From Bin87 sp965220265 (GTDB lineage Bacteria > Chloroflexota > Dehalococcoidia > Lucifugimonadales > UBA3495): a stretch of 64,000 nucleotides of DNA. Positions 1-8,373 of the stretch are shown piece by piece; positions within the stretch are counted from its first letter, which is position 1, and every line of letters begins with the position of its first letter. The translations under genes were made by a program, and so were the position numbers. The notes under the pieces were generated by a model. The model was not told the origin of the DNA, did not search any database, and saw nothing but the letters and a program-made list of their open reading frames with translations. The DNA lies in assembly GCA_965220265.1 (NCBI GenBank), contig CBDCPM010000004.1:1426001-1490000 (forward strand), written 5' to 3'.

Positions 1-843
1 CTCGATGACCTGCTCCATGCCGCCGGCGCCGATCTTGACGGGCACGCCGACGCACAGGCCGTTGATACCGTATTCACCCTCGAGATAGGCGCAGCCCGGG
101 AGGATCCGCTTGCGGTCCAGCAGGATGGCCTCGACCATCTGGGTGATAGCCGCCGAGGGGGCGTAGAACGCCGACCCCTGCTTCAGCAAGGCGACGATCT
201 CCCCGCCGCCGTCGCGGGTGCGCTGCACGATGGAGTCGATGCGATCCTGGGACATCAGCTCAGTCAGGGGGATGCAGCCGACGGTGGTGTAGCGGACCAA
301 CGGGACCATGTCGTCGCCGTGGCCGCCGAGGACCATAGCCTGGACATCATCGACGGACACGTTGAGCTCCTGGGCGATAAAGGTCCGGTAGCGGGCGGTG
401 TCCAGCACGCCGGCCATTCCGAAGACGCGGTTCCGCGGGAAGCCCGAGGACTGGTAGACGTTCTGGACCATTGCGTCCAAGGGGTTGGTAACGGCGAGGA
501 TGATGCAGTTGGGCGAATGCCGCACTACCTCTTCGGTAACCGCGGAAGTGATGCGCATATTCGTGAGAAGCAGGTCGTCGCGGCTCATGCCAGGACGGCG
601 GGCGATGCCGGCGGTGATGATCACTACGTCGGAGTCGGCGGTTCCCTCATAGCCATTAGAGCCCGTGATCAAAGCGTCGGTACCGACAACCGGTCCCGAT
701 TCGAGCATATCCAGTCCCTTGCCCTGGGGCAGGTCTTCAACGACGTCAACGAGGACGACGTCGGCGTATCCAAGCTGGTGGATGCGCTGAGCGGTGGTGG
801 CGCCGACGTTGCCGGCGCCCACGACAGTTACTTTGCTTCGCAT
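1..843 (-). CDS. mdh: malate dehydrogenase, 3' end outside window
   Basis: NAD-dependent interconversion of malate and oxaloacetate in the TCA cycle, in the cytoplasm. The first 281 residues are visible and no stop is reached before the window edge, so roughly the last 30 residues are missing. The N-terminus has the Rossmann motif VVGAGNVGATTA. The substrate-binding stretch IARRPGMSRDDLL carries the paired arginines of LDH-like malate dehydrogenases, VTNPLDAM follows, and the catalytic His lies in GGHGDDMVPLVRY. It lies 34 bp downstream of icd on the same strand, so the two TCA genes are probably co-transcribed. The alternative, lactate dehydrogenase, is less likely because the Arg-rich substrate loop is of the malate type. 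Confidence 0.93.
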   Translation of the reverse strand, partial: MRSKVTVVGAGNVGATTAQRIHQLGYADVVLVDVVEDLPQGKGLDMLESGPVVGTDALITGSNGYEGTADSDVVIITAGIARRPGMSRDDLLLTNMRITSAVTEEVVRHSPNCIILAVTNPLDAMVQNVYQSSGFPRNRVFGMAGVLDTARYRTFIAQELNVSVDDVQAMVLGGHGDDMVPLVRYTTVGCIPLTELMSQDRIDSIVQRTRDGGGEIVALLKQGSAFYAPSAAITQMVEAILLDRKRILPGCAYLEGEYGINGLCVGVPVKIGAGGMEQVIE

Positions 844-877
844 CGGGTGAATGGTCCTCCGTTGAGTCAGTGCGTTG

Positions 878-3106
878 CTAGATTGCGTCCACGATGGTAT
901 TCAACGTGGCGCTGGGCCGCATGACGTTGGCGGCCATCTCGGCATCGGGTCGGTAATAGCCGCCGATATCCATCGGCGTTCCCTGGGCTTCCACCAGCTC
1001 TTGGACGATCTTTTCTTCGCTGTCAGCCATTTGCCGGGCAACCTGGCTAAAGCGGGCTTGCAGCTCTGTATCCTTAGTCTGGCTGGCCAGCGCCTGGGCC
1101 CAGTAAAGGGCGAGGTAGAAATGGCTGCCACGGGTGTCCAGCTCGTTCACCCGGCGCGACGGCGCCCGCTGGTGTTCCAAATGCTCGCCGATGGCCTGAT
1201 CGAGGGTCTCGGCGAGGAGGCTGGCTCGGTCGTTGTTGAACACTTGGCCGAAATGTTCGAACGAAGCGACGAGGGCGCAGAATTCACCCAGGGAATCCCA
1301 CCGCAGATGGCCTTCCTCCACGAACTGCTGAACGTGCCGGGGGGCCGAACCGCCGGCACCCGTCTCGAACAGGCCACCGCCATTGAGCAGTGGAACGACC
1401 GAAAGCATCTTGGCGCTGGTACCCAATTCCAGGATGGGGAAGAGGTCGGTCAGATAGTCGCGCAACACGTTGCCGGTCACGGAAATCGTGTCCTGGCCGG
1501 CTCGGCTGCGCGCGATCGTGGCCTTTATGGCATCGACGGGAGCCATAGTACTGATGTCCAGCCCGCTCGTGTCATGGGTGGGCAGGTACTGGTCCACCTT
1601 CTTGATCAGCTCAGCGTCATGGCTGCGGGTCGAGTCCAACCAGAAGATGGCCGACTGCCGGGTGAGCCTGGCCCGGCTGACACCAAGCCTGATCCAGTCC
1701 TGGATCGGTGCGTCTTTCGTCTGGCACATGCGGAAGATGTCGCCGGCCTCAACGCTCTGCTCCATCAGGGTGGCGCCCGACGCGTTCACGACCTTGATCG
1801 CACCGTTGCCGGGTGCGGTGAAGGTCTTGTCGTGGGACCCGTACTCTTCGGCCGCTTGCGCCATCAGGCCCACGTTGGCGACGCTGCCGACGGTGGAAGG
1901 ATCCAGCGCGCCATGCTCCTGGCAGTCCTCGATGACCGCCTGGTATATGGTCGCATAGGAGCGATCAGGGATCAGAGCGACGGCGTCGTGCAATTCGTTG
2001 TCGGGACCCCAGGTGCGTCCGCCATCGCGAATAATAACCGGCATGGAGGCGTCAATAATCGTGTCACTCGGCACGTGAAGGTTGGTGATACCCCGGTAGG
2101 AGTTAACCATCGCCAGGTCAGGGCGGCTCTCATAAACCGCCTGGATGTCCGCCTCGATTTCCGCTCGCTTGCCTTCCGGCAGAGCTTGGATCTTCGTCAG
2201 GAGCTCGGCAACCCCGTTGTCCGGGTCCACCGCCACTTGAGCCAGTTCGGCCGCGTGCTTTTCGAACACGTCTTGGTAGTAAACCGAAACGCAGTGGCCG
2301 AAAATAATCGGATCCGAGACGCGCATCATCGTGGTCTTCACATGGAGGGAGAACAGCACATCGTCGGCTTTGGCTTTTGCCATCTCTGCAGCGTAAAACT
2401 CTCGCAGCGCCTTGGCGCTCATCACGGCGCAGTCGATGATTTCGCCGGATTGCAGCGGAATCCCGGATTTGAGCTCGGTGACGGTGCCGTCGTTGCCCAC
2501 AAATTGGATGGTGGCTGACCCGGCTTCGGTGGTGGTAACGGCCTTCTCCGTGCTGAAGAAATCGCCAGTGGTCATGTGGCCAACGCGAGTCTTGGAGACT
2601 TCCGGCCAATCCTGCATCATGCGATGGGGATTGCGCTTACCATGTTCCTTGACCGCAATGGACGAACGGCGATCGGAGTTGCCTTCCCGTATAACCGGGT
2701 TGACCGCGCTACCCAGCACCCTTGAATAGCGCGCCTGGGTCTGGCGCTCCGCGTCGTTCGCAGGTTGATCGGGGTAGTCGGGGATATCGTATCCCTTGTT
2801 CTGCAACTCCTGGATCGCGCTTTTCAACTGCGGGATCGACGCGCTAATGTTGGGCAACTTGATGAGGTTCGCGGACGGATCCAAGCACAAATCGCCACAC
2901 ATGCGCAGGTAGTCGAGAATTTTTTGTTCATCGGTCAGATTGTCAGGGAAATTGGCAATGATGCGGCCGGATAGCGAGATGTCCCAAGTTTCCAGTTCAA
3001 TTCCGGCTTGCTTGGTGAAAGCCTGGAGAATAGGGAGCAGCGAGTGCGTAGCGAGGTACGGCGCTTCATCAGTGTCGGTGTAAATGATCTTGGCGGCTTC
3101 TGCCAT
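878..3106 (-). CDS. icd: isocitrate dehydrogenase [NADP+], monomeric type
   Basis: Oxidative decarboxylation of isocitrate to 2-oxoglutarate with NADP. At 742 residues it matches the monomeric IDH family (about 740), which is unrelated in length to the usual 400-residue dimeric enzyme. Family stretches are visible at the N-terminus (IIYTDTDEAPYLATHSLLPI), around residue 130 (VIREGNSDRRSS), in MTTGDFFSTEKA and near the C-terminus (MDIGGYYRPD). The ATG at 3106 is preceded by a strong Shine-Dalgarno sequence, AAGGAGGAGATC. A perfect TATAAT lies about 120 bp upstream. The gene leads a two-gene operon with mdh, and KorAB in the same window would use its 2-oxoglutarate product. I see no sign of disruption. 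Confidence 0.96.
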   Translation of the reverse strand: MAEAAKIIYTDTDEAPYLATHSLLPILQAFTKQAGIELETWDISLSGRIIANFPDNLTDEQKILDYLRMCGDLCLDPSANLIKLPNISASIPQLKSAIQELQNKGYDIPDYPDQPANDAERQTQARYSRVLGSAVNPVIREGNSDRRSSIAVKEHGKRNPHRMMQDWPEVSKTRVGHMTTGDFFSTEKAVTTTEAGSATIQFVGNDGTVTELKSGIPLQSGEIIDCAVMSAKALREFYAAEMAKAKADDVLFSLHVKTTMMRVSDPIIFGHCVSVYYQDVFEKHAAELAQVAVDPDNGVAELLTKIQALPEGKRAEIEADIQAVYESRPDLAMVNSYRGITNLHVPSDTIIDASMPVIIRDGGRTWGPDNELHDAVALIPDRSYATIYQAVIEDCQEHGALDPSTVGSVANVGLMAQAAEEYGSHDKTFTAPGNGAIKVVNASGATLMEQSVEAGDIFRMCQTKDAPIQDWIRLGVSRARLTRQSAIFWLDSTRSHDAELIKKVDQYLPTHDTSGLDISTMAPVDAIKATIARSRAGQDTISVTGNVLRDYLTDLFPILELGTSAKMLSVVPLLNGGGLFETGAGGSAPRHVQQFVEEGHLRWDSLGEFCALVASFEHFGQVFNNDRASLLAETLDQAIGEHLEHQRAPSRRVNELDTRGSHFYLALYWAQALASQTKDTELQARFSQVARQMADSEEKIVQELVEAQGTPMDIGGYYRPDAEMAANVMRPSATLNTIVDAI

Positions 3107-4124
3107 GATCTCCTCCTTAGCAAGTAGATTTCACGGGCCAAAACGGGTTGCCAAGGATGTTGGACTTCAGGCCCGGACATGGGTACTGGATACGACCCAC
3201 CCAGCATAGGGTAAACCCTCCTGATTATACACACGAATCCTGCTCGATGGTACCCGGCATCTGCCCTTCACGGGCAGCTACGTGCACGGAGGGTCATGGC
3301 GAAAGTCCCGGCAAGCATCCGCAGCAATCACGGCGGGGCACGGACGACGGTATGCGACCGCCGTAGCTACGCCGACGAGATTGCCACACCCGGTATCAAG
3401 TACGGGGTTGCAATGACGAACCGGGTACGCTTGGGGACCGTCACCTGCGGTTGGCGATTACTATTTGACCACAGCGGGTCGGAGTGAGACCGAAGGGTAG
3501 GTGACTTAGCTCCTAATTTTCGATGGTGCGATGGTTGGTTGTTTTGATTTGGGTGTCAGGTTTTGCGGTTTCGGGACGGTGTCGGAGCACGGCCAACACT
3601 TTTTTGCTCGCATAGTTTTTGAGTCCCAAGCTTCCGTGACCCGCGGGCAGCCGGCTAATGAGACCGGTGCCGCACGGCACGGGGCGGAGGTGACACCCGC
3701 AGGGTCGACACGTGGCCGCCCCGTCGAATAAAGAGAGGGTAGCGGCCGCTGGCGACCATGATGCGAAGAACCGACTGGGGCCGTTGCCGACCCGAAACCG
3801 TATCGCCTAGCTATTCGGATGTAGGTTTGGCGACGCCGCTGGCCTGGCGGCGGTATTGCCTGACGCAACTATTATAGAACGTGTGTACTATGCGATGCAA
3901 GAGGTCAGTGTCATCGGGAAGGTAAATTCGGGTGATGCTACCTGGCAACGCAGCGGAGAGCAGCAACGCCGCTGCCGCTAGGTATGCTGCGAATGCGGGA
4001 CTGCCGCGCTTCGCTCGCAATGACGATACGGGTACGCGTCCGGGCACCTTATGCTGCGGGAGCATTCGACGCGGTCGGACTGTGATACATTGCGGCGAGA
4101 ATTGCCCACCCGCTCTGAGACGGA
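3107..4124. other. 1 kb intergenic region without a recognisable gene
   Basis: No frame here reads like a protein. The region holds the icd promoter at its left end. Two short stretches (about 3379-3419 and 3988-4031) both end in GCAATGACGA and resemble degenerate dispersed intergenic repeats (gattgcca...gcaatgac type). The part 3500-3640 is locally AT-rich, with T-runs. I could not match it to RNase P RNA, tmRNA or 4.5S RNA signatures on either strand. A structured RNA of a family I do not recognise cannot be excluded. Confidence 0.4.
3224..3229 (-). promoter_or_regulatory. probable -10 element for icd-mdh
   Basis: TATAAT on the minus strand, 118 bp upstream of the icd start codon. No good -35 hexamer is visible at 16-18 bp, so this is a -10 match only. 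Confidence 0.4.
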
Positions 4125-5522
4125 ATGACCGAACCCGAACAGCCCGCGGCGCGACTGCCGCTGCTCAACAAACTGCTGTTTTCAACCGACCATATCGGCT
4201 GGCAGGCGATCGGGTATTTCCGACAACAATGGGTCCTTTTCTTCCTGGCGCCACCCGCGATGGAGGGCGTGGCGCGGGTACCGGACGTATCGCTGATTGG
4301 GTTGGAGATCGATGCCCGGGTACTCGCCGGCATGCTGATATTCGCGGGTCGGTTCGTCGACGGGTTCACGGACCCGCTGATCGGGTGGTGGAGTGACCGG
4401 ACGCGCAGCCGGTGGGGCAGGCGCATCCCGTTCATCCTGTACAGCACACCGTTTTACGCCCTGTTCGGGGCGATGATCTGGTTCCTGCCCGACGACGGAA
4501 ACAGCTGGTGGAACGTCGTGTATTTCGTGGTGATGCTGGAACTTTTCTTCACGGCGGCCACGATGTCCAGCGGTGCCCTGGAGGCACTGGTGCCGGAACT
4601 GACCCGCACGGCCAGCGATCGAATGCAGGTAGTGAGTTTCATCTTTCTGTTCGCGATCGGAGGCGCCGGCCTGGGACTCGTGATGGGCGGTTACATCAAA
4701 GACGCGTTCGGGTTCCAAGTCGCGGGGTGCATATTCGCGGCAGCGGCCCTGGTCTCCCGCTACATCTCCCTGTCGGCGATTTGGAAGCATGCGCCACGGG
4801 ATATCACGCCAGCGCAGGTGCCGTTCTGGCTGGGGCTGCGAGACACGCTGCGGAACTCACAATTCGTGGCTTTCCTGCCGACGTTCGTGATGTTTACCAC
4901 CGGTGTCGGGGTGCTACAGGGTTGGATTCCCTTCTTCGCCGTGGGAGTTCTGCTGCAAGAGAGGGACGGCGCGGCGTCCAGCTGGCTTTCCACCAGCGTC
5001 ATTGGCGGCGCGATCGTGTTCGGGATCGTTATTTGGATCCTGTTTGCGACGGGCGCGGTGAACAAGCGCAGGATTTACGGTATTTGCCTGGTGGCCAGCG
5101 CGGCCCTGTTCCCGTTGCTGGGTCTGGTGGGCCTGGTAATGCCTGAACACCTGGTCCTGCAGGGCCTGGTTCTAGTGTTCATCGCCGGGATGCCGATGGC
5201 TGCGGTGTTCCTGCTGCCCAAGGGGTTGACTGCGGACATCGCCGACTACGATGCGCTGCTCCGGGGGGAACGGCGGGAGGCGATGTTCTACTCGACCCAG
5301 AACTTCTTCGAGAAGGTCACCTACGCGTTGCCTCCCCTGTTCCTGAGCCTGATCCTACAGCTCGGGGATTCTGCGGGGAACCCGCTGGGCATCCGACTGG
5401 CGCCGCTGATGGCCGGGGGGCTCGTGCTGGTGGGCGTTGCGCTATGGCCGCGCTATCGCCTGCCCGACACCGTGAACCGGGAAACGGTCACGGCGGCGGG
5501 CCTGCTACCGTCCAGCGCCTAG
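4125..5522 (+). CDS. MFS transporter of the GPH (glycoside-pentoside-hexuronide:cation symporter) type
   Basis: A 465-residue membrane protein of about 12 hydrophobic segments, predicted to import a sugar or related solute with a cation. The diagnostic MelB-like cytoplasmic loop is near residues 75-105: GRFVDGFTDPLIGWWSDRT followed by RSRWGRRIPFI, with the conserved Asp-Pro and the Arg-Trp-Gly-Arg-Arg cluster. A second family loop, LTADIADYDALLRGERREA, appears near residue 370. Length fits the family (450-480). It stands alone, with its stop only 6 bp from the convergent yyaL stop, and no sugar-catabolic gene lies beside it, so the substrate cannot be named. The start at 4125 keeps a short polar N-terminus before the first helix; no strong ribosome site is visible. 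Confidence 0.85.
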   Translation: MTEPEQPAARLPLLNKLLFSTDHIGWQAIGYFRQQWVLFFLAPPAMEGVARVPDVSLIGLEIDARVLAGMLIFAGRFVDGFTDPLIGWWSDRTRSRWGRRIPFILYSTPFYALFGAMIWFLPDDGNSWWNVVYFVVMLELFFTAATMSSGALEALVPELTRTASDRMQVVSFIFLFAIGGAGLGLVMGGYIKDAFGFQVAGCIFAAAALVSRYISLSAIWKHAPRDITPAQVPFWLGLRDTLRNSQFVAFLPTFVMFTTGVGVLQGWIPFFAVGVLLQERDGAASSWLSTSVIGGAIVFGIVIWILFATGAVNKRRIYGICLVASAALFPLLGLVGLVMPEHLVLQGLVLVFIAGMPMAAVFLLPKGLTADIADYDALLRGERREAMFYSTQNFFEKVTYALPPLFLSLILQLGDSAGNPLGIRLAPLMAGGLVLVGVALWPRYRLPDTVNRETVTAAGLLPSSA

Positions 5523-5528
5523 GCCGCG

Positions 5529-7577
5529 TCAGGCGTCGAGTTGGGCTGCCAGCGCCGCCGGGTCGGTGACCGGCAACTGGCAGGCATAGTGCTCGCAGAC
5601 GTAGGCAGTAGGCAAGCCATCCTGCATCACGCGTTGTTCGAACAGCGGAGAATCATTGACCGGAGGGTCGCCGGAATCGGCCATGCCCGCAACCACGCGA
5701 TTGGGCAGGTAACGTTGGCCGATCTGGGCGAGCAACTCTCGCGTATCCGGATGCTGGCCCGGGCCGACGATGACTATCTCCTTCGGCAATGACACATAGA
5801 AATCGAGTGCGCCCAGCCAGTGTCCGGTGGCGGACGGCGCGCGGCCGAAAAGCTGCTGCATGGCACGAAGGGGCGTGGCCCCCTTGGCCGAGTATTCGTC
5901 GTTGCCGGTGATCACCGCCAAGCGCAGCAGGATGTCGGAGGCGACAGACCCGCCACAGGGCTGCGCGTTGTCGAACACATCGCGGGGCCGGATCACCAGG
6001 GTCTCGTGGTCGCTACCCGTGTCGTAGAACCCGCTCGCAGCGTCATCCCAGAACAGGGCGATCATGCCGTTGGCGGTGGCCACGGCTTCCTGCAACCAAC
6101 CAGGCTCCAACGTGGCTTCGTGCAGGGACAACAGGCCGTCAGCGAGGCAGGCATAGTCTTCGAGATAGCCTTTCAGCTTGGCCTGGCCGTTGCGCCAGGT
6201 ACGGAGCAGGCGGCCGTCGGATTCCCGCATGGCGGAGAGGACGAAGGCGGCGTTCTGGCGCGCAGCGTCCAGGTAGTCGGAGCGGTCCAGGGCCGCGCCG
6301 GCCTCAGCGAATGCGCGGAGCATGAGTCCGTTCCACGAGGTTAGAACTTTGTCATCGCGCAACGGGTGGATGCGCCGTTCGCGAACCTCGAGCAGGACGG
6401 CACGAGCCCGGGCGACGGCGGCCGACAAGGTCGCTTCGGACACGCCCCGGCGACTGGCGTAGTCCTCCAAGGGCGTGGATACATTGAGAATGTTGGCGCC
6501 CTCGAAATTGCCGCGCTCCGTGACACCGTAATATCCCATGACTAGGTCGGCATCGTCGCCCAACAGGGGTTGAAGTTCGTCGGGAGTCCAGACGAAGAAC
6601 TTGCCTTCGACGCCCTCACTGTCGGCGTCCTGGGCGGAGTAGAAACCGCCTTGGGGGTCGGTCATTTCGCGCAGGACGTAGTCGAGGGTCTCTTCGGTGA
6701 TGCGCCGGTACAGTGGTTTGCCGGTGACCTGCCAGGCGTGGAGGTAGAGGCGGGCCAGGAGCGCGTTGTCATAAAGCATCTTTTCGAAGTGGGGGACGAG
6801 CCAGTAGGCATCGGTGGAATAGCGGTGAAAACCGCCGCCCACCTGGTCGTATATGCCGCCGTAAGCCATCTTCTGGAGGGTCAGCTCGACCATCTCGAGG
6901 GCGCGGGCATTGAACCCATGGCGGTTGTAACGGAGGAGGAATTCGGGGGTCATGGGCTGAGGGAACTTGGGCGCGTTGCCAAACCCGCCGTTGAGATGGT
7001 CGAATTGGGTGGCCAGTTGCGAATAGGCGTTGTGCATCACCTCGGTGGTCAGCGGCGTGAAGCCGCGAGGCATCTCGCTGGTGCGGCCCATCTGCTCGGA
7101 CAGCTGGCGGGTGACGCGGTCGATCTCGCCCTTGTTGGTGTGATAGGCCTGGCTGGCGGCGGCCAGCAGCCGGGGAAATCCGGGCATACCACCGCGGTCT
7201 TCGGGCGGGAAGTAGGTGCCGCCGTAGTAGGGGTGACCTTCCGGCGTCAGGAACACGGTCATGGGCCAACCGCCGCTACCGGTCATCATCTGGACGGCTT
7301 CCATATAAACGGCGTCCAGGTCGGGCCGCTCCTCCCGGTCCACCTTGATGTTAACGAAGCTGTCGTTCATGAGAGCGGCGATGTCGTCGTTCTCGAAGGA
7401 CTCGCGCTCCATGACATGGCACCAGTGGCAGGCGGAATAGCCGATGCTCAACAGGATGGGCCGATCTTCGGTACGAGCGCGGGTGAGAGCTTCCTCGTTC
7501 CACGGATACCAGTCGACCGGATTTTCGGCGTGTTGCAGGAGATAGGGGCTGGTCTCGTTGATCAGGCGGTTCGGCAT
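5529..7577 (-). CDS. thioredoxin-domain protein of the YyaL/SPATA20 (DUF255) family
   Basis: About 682 residues, the usual family length. The N-terminal thioredoxin-like DUF255 domain carries NETSPYLLQHAENPVDWYPW and the redox-type motif SACHWCHVME at about residues 45-54. The remainder is an (alpha/alpha) barrel resembling N-acylglucosamine 2-epimerases, with GGWPMTVFLTP, HFEKMLYDNA and FYSAQDADSEG. The biochemical role of the family is unsettled. I place the start at the ATG at 7577 because it has AAGGAG eight bases upstream and begins with the family's MPNRLINETSPY; the frame is open 74 codons further upstream but without family similarity. It diverges from the tandem selenoprotein genes over about 110 bp, giving a small cluster of thioredoxin-fold genes. 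Confidence 0.9.
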   Translation of the reverse strand: MPNRLINETSPYLLQHAENPVDWYPWNEEALTRARTEDRPILLSIGYSACHWCHVMERESFENDDIAALMNDSFVNIKVDREERPDLDAVYMEAVQMMTGSGGWPMTVFLTPEGHPYYGGTYFPPEDRGGMPGFPRLLAAASQAYHTNKGEIDRVTRQLSEQMGRTSEMPRGFTPLTTEVMHNAYSQLATQFDHLNGGFGNAPKFPQPMTPEFLLRYNRHGFNARALEMVELTLQKMAYGGIYDQVGGGFHRYSTDAYWLVPHFEKMLYDNALLARLYLHAWQVTGKPLYRRITEETLDYVLREMTDPQGGFYSAQDADSEGVEGKFFVWTPDELQPLLGDDADLVMGYYGVTERGNFEGANILNVSTPLEDYASRRGVSEATLSAAVARARAVLLEVRERRIHPLRDDKVLTSWNGLMLRAFAEAGAALDRSDYLDAARQNAAFVLSAMRESDGRLLRTWRNGQAKLKGYLEDYACLADGLLSLHEATLEPGWLQEAVATANGMIALFWDDAASGFYDTGSDHETLVIRPRDVFDNAQPCGGSVASDILLRLAVITGNDEYSAKGATPLRAMQQLFGRAPSATGHWLGALDFYVSLPKEIVIVGPGQHPDTRELLAQIGQRYLPNRVVAGMADSGDPPVNDSPLFEQRVMQDGLPTAYVCEHYACQLPVTDPAALAAQLDA

Positions 7578-7628
7578 CGTGCGACGCTCCTTGACGTAAA
7601 TCCGGTGGACCCGTAGAGCCGTAGTCTG

Positions 7629-7651
7629 AGACAAGGGCTGTCTGCTACAAT
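7629..7651 (+). promoter_or_regulatory. candidate operator and -10 element for the selenoprotein pair
   Basis: A short perfect inverted repeat, AGACA-N5-TGTCT (7629-7643), lies directly before TACAAT (7646-7651), about 40 bp upstream of the first selenoprotein ATG. The -35 match is poor. It could be a regulator-dependent promoter. Five-base arms can occur by chance, so this is tentative. Confidence 0.3.
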
Positions 7652-7689
7652 CGGCCAAGCTGATCGCCAGCATACCAGACATGTGATCT

Positions 7690-8325
7690 ATGCCGAGTAA
7701 ATCGATAATCAGGACGCCTAACGTAGCGTTGGTTTTTGCCGCGTTGCTGCTGGCAGCAATGCTATCGGTCTCCGTCTCGTCATGTGCTCCGGCGACCAAC
7801 AGCGGAGTGGGAGGCAGCGGCGACGAAGGAATTGCAGTTGGGAAGGCGTCTCCGCCCTTCGCGATGACGCTGGCCGACGGGTCGCGGATGACCTCAGCAG
7901 AATTGGATGAGGCCGACCAACCGGTGCACCTTTTCGGGTTCGCAACATGGTGACCAGAATGCCGCGCTGAGTTGCAGACGCTGGACCCTATTGCCTCCGA
8001 GTACAGTCAAATCGATTTTTATGTAGTGGCGTTCAACGAGTCGGCCACTACCATTGAAGAATATATCGAGGAACAAGGATATACCGATCTCATTGCCGCG
8101 CAGCCAGAAGGCAATATGCTGGAGGATCTGGAGATCACCCGGCAAATGGCCATGATGGCTTTGAACTCGGAAGGGGTCATTTACCACCGCCAGTTGATGG
8201 GTTCGGCAGACCAGTGGTCACCGCATTTCGTGGCGTTGACCGGCGATCCGGCAGCAGTTCCCACCAACCAACAGGCAGAAGAACAGAAAAATCAGCGCAT
8301 GATGGACATGCAACTGCCGGCTTGA
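7690..8325 (+). CDS. thioredoxin-fold (TlpA/redoxin-like) selenoprotein lipoprotein, copy A
   Basis: Predicted exported thiol/selenol oxidoreductase of 211 residues when the in-frame TGA at 7951-7953 is read as selenocysteine. Residues 1-31 are a signal peptide with lipobox VSSC (Cys32), so the protein should be membrane-anchored outside the cell. The redoxin domain starts at about residue 50 (VGKASPPFAMTLADGS) and reaches the active site FATW-U88-PEC91-RAEL, a UxxC version of the TlpA-type WCxxC. The frame stays open for 123 codons after the TGA, and that part is paralogous to copy B, including DFYVVAFNE. The usual cis-Pro before the last strands is Met (RQMAMMAL). There is no clear Shine-Dalgarno before ATG 7690. 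Copy B follows after 48 bp. Reading the TGA as a stop would leave a domain lacking its second active-site Cys. The Sec call is inferred. Confidence 0.85.
7951..7984 (+). promoter_or_regulatory. Sec UGA codon with bacterial SECIS-like hairpin (copy A)
   Basis: TGA at 7951-7953 is followed by a hairpin: GCGCTG (7964-7969), loop AGTTG (7970-7974), CAG (7975-7977), bulged A (7978), CGC (7979-7981). An additional CCA/TGG pairing (7954-7956 with 7982-7984) can close the base. The apical loop begins 16 nt after the UGA, within the spacing reported for bacterial SECIS elements, and has a GU in the loop. The equivalent hairpin in copy B keeps the fold through a U-A to C-G exchange. Confidence 0.72.
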
Positions 8326-8373
8326 TGACAATAGGTGCCGGCGTCGTGGACGCCGCAACTGAGCAAGGTGAGA

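Noticed and set aside
875..2518. Long plus-strand open frame opposite icd
   Set aside because: It is the antisense shadow of a high-GC gene; the composition is not protein-like, and icd on the other strand is unambiguous. The same applies to the long frame opposite thrS (9252-11102), those opposite pstS, and the one at 57532-58479 opposite rpoB.
7951..7953. Reading the TGA codons at 7951 and 8899 as true stops (two truncated genes or pseudogenes)
   Set aside because: Both TGAs hit the same active-site codon in two paralogues, and the downstream parts are conserved and open. A hairpin with matched spacing follows each, and selA is present. Independent identical nonsense mutations are unlikely.
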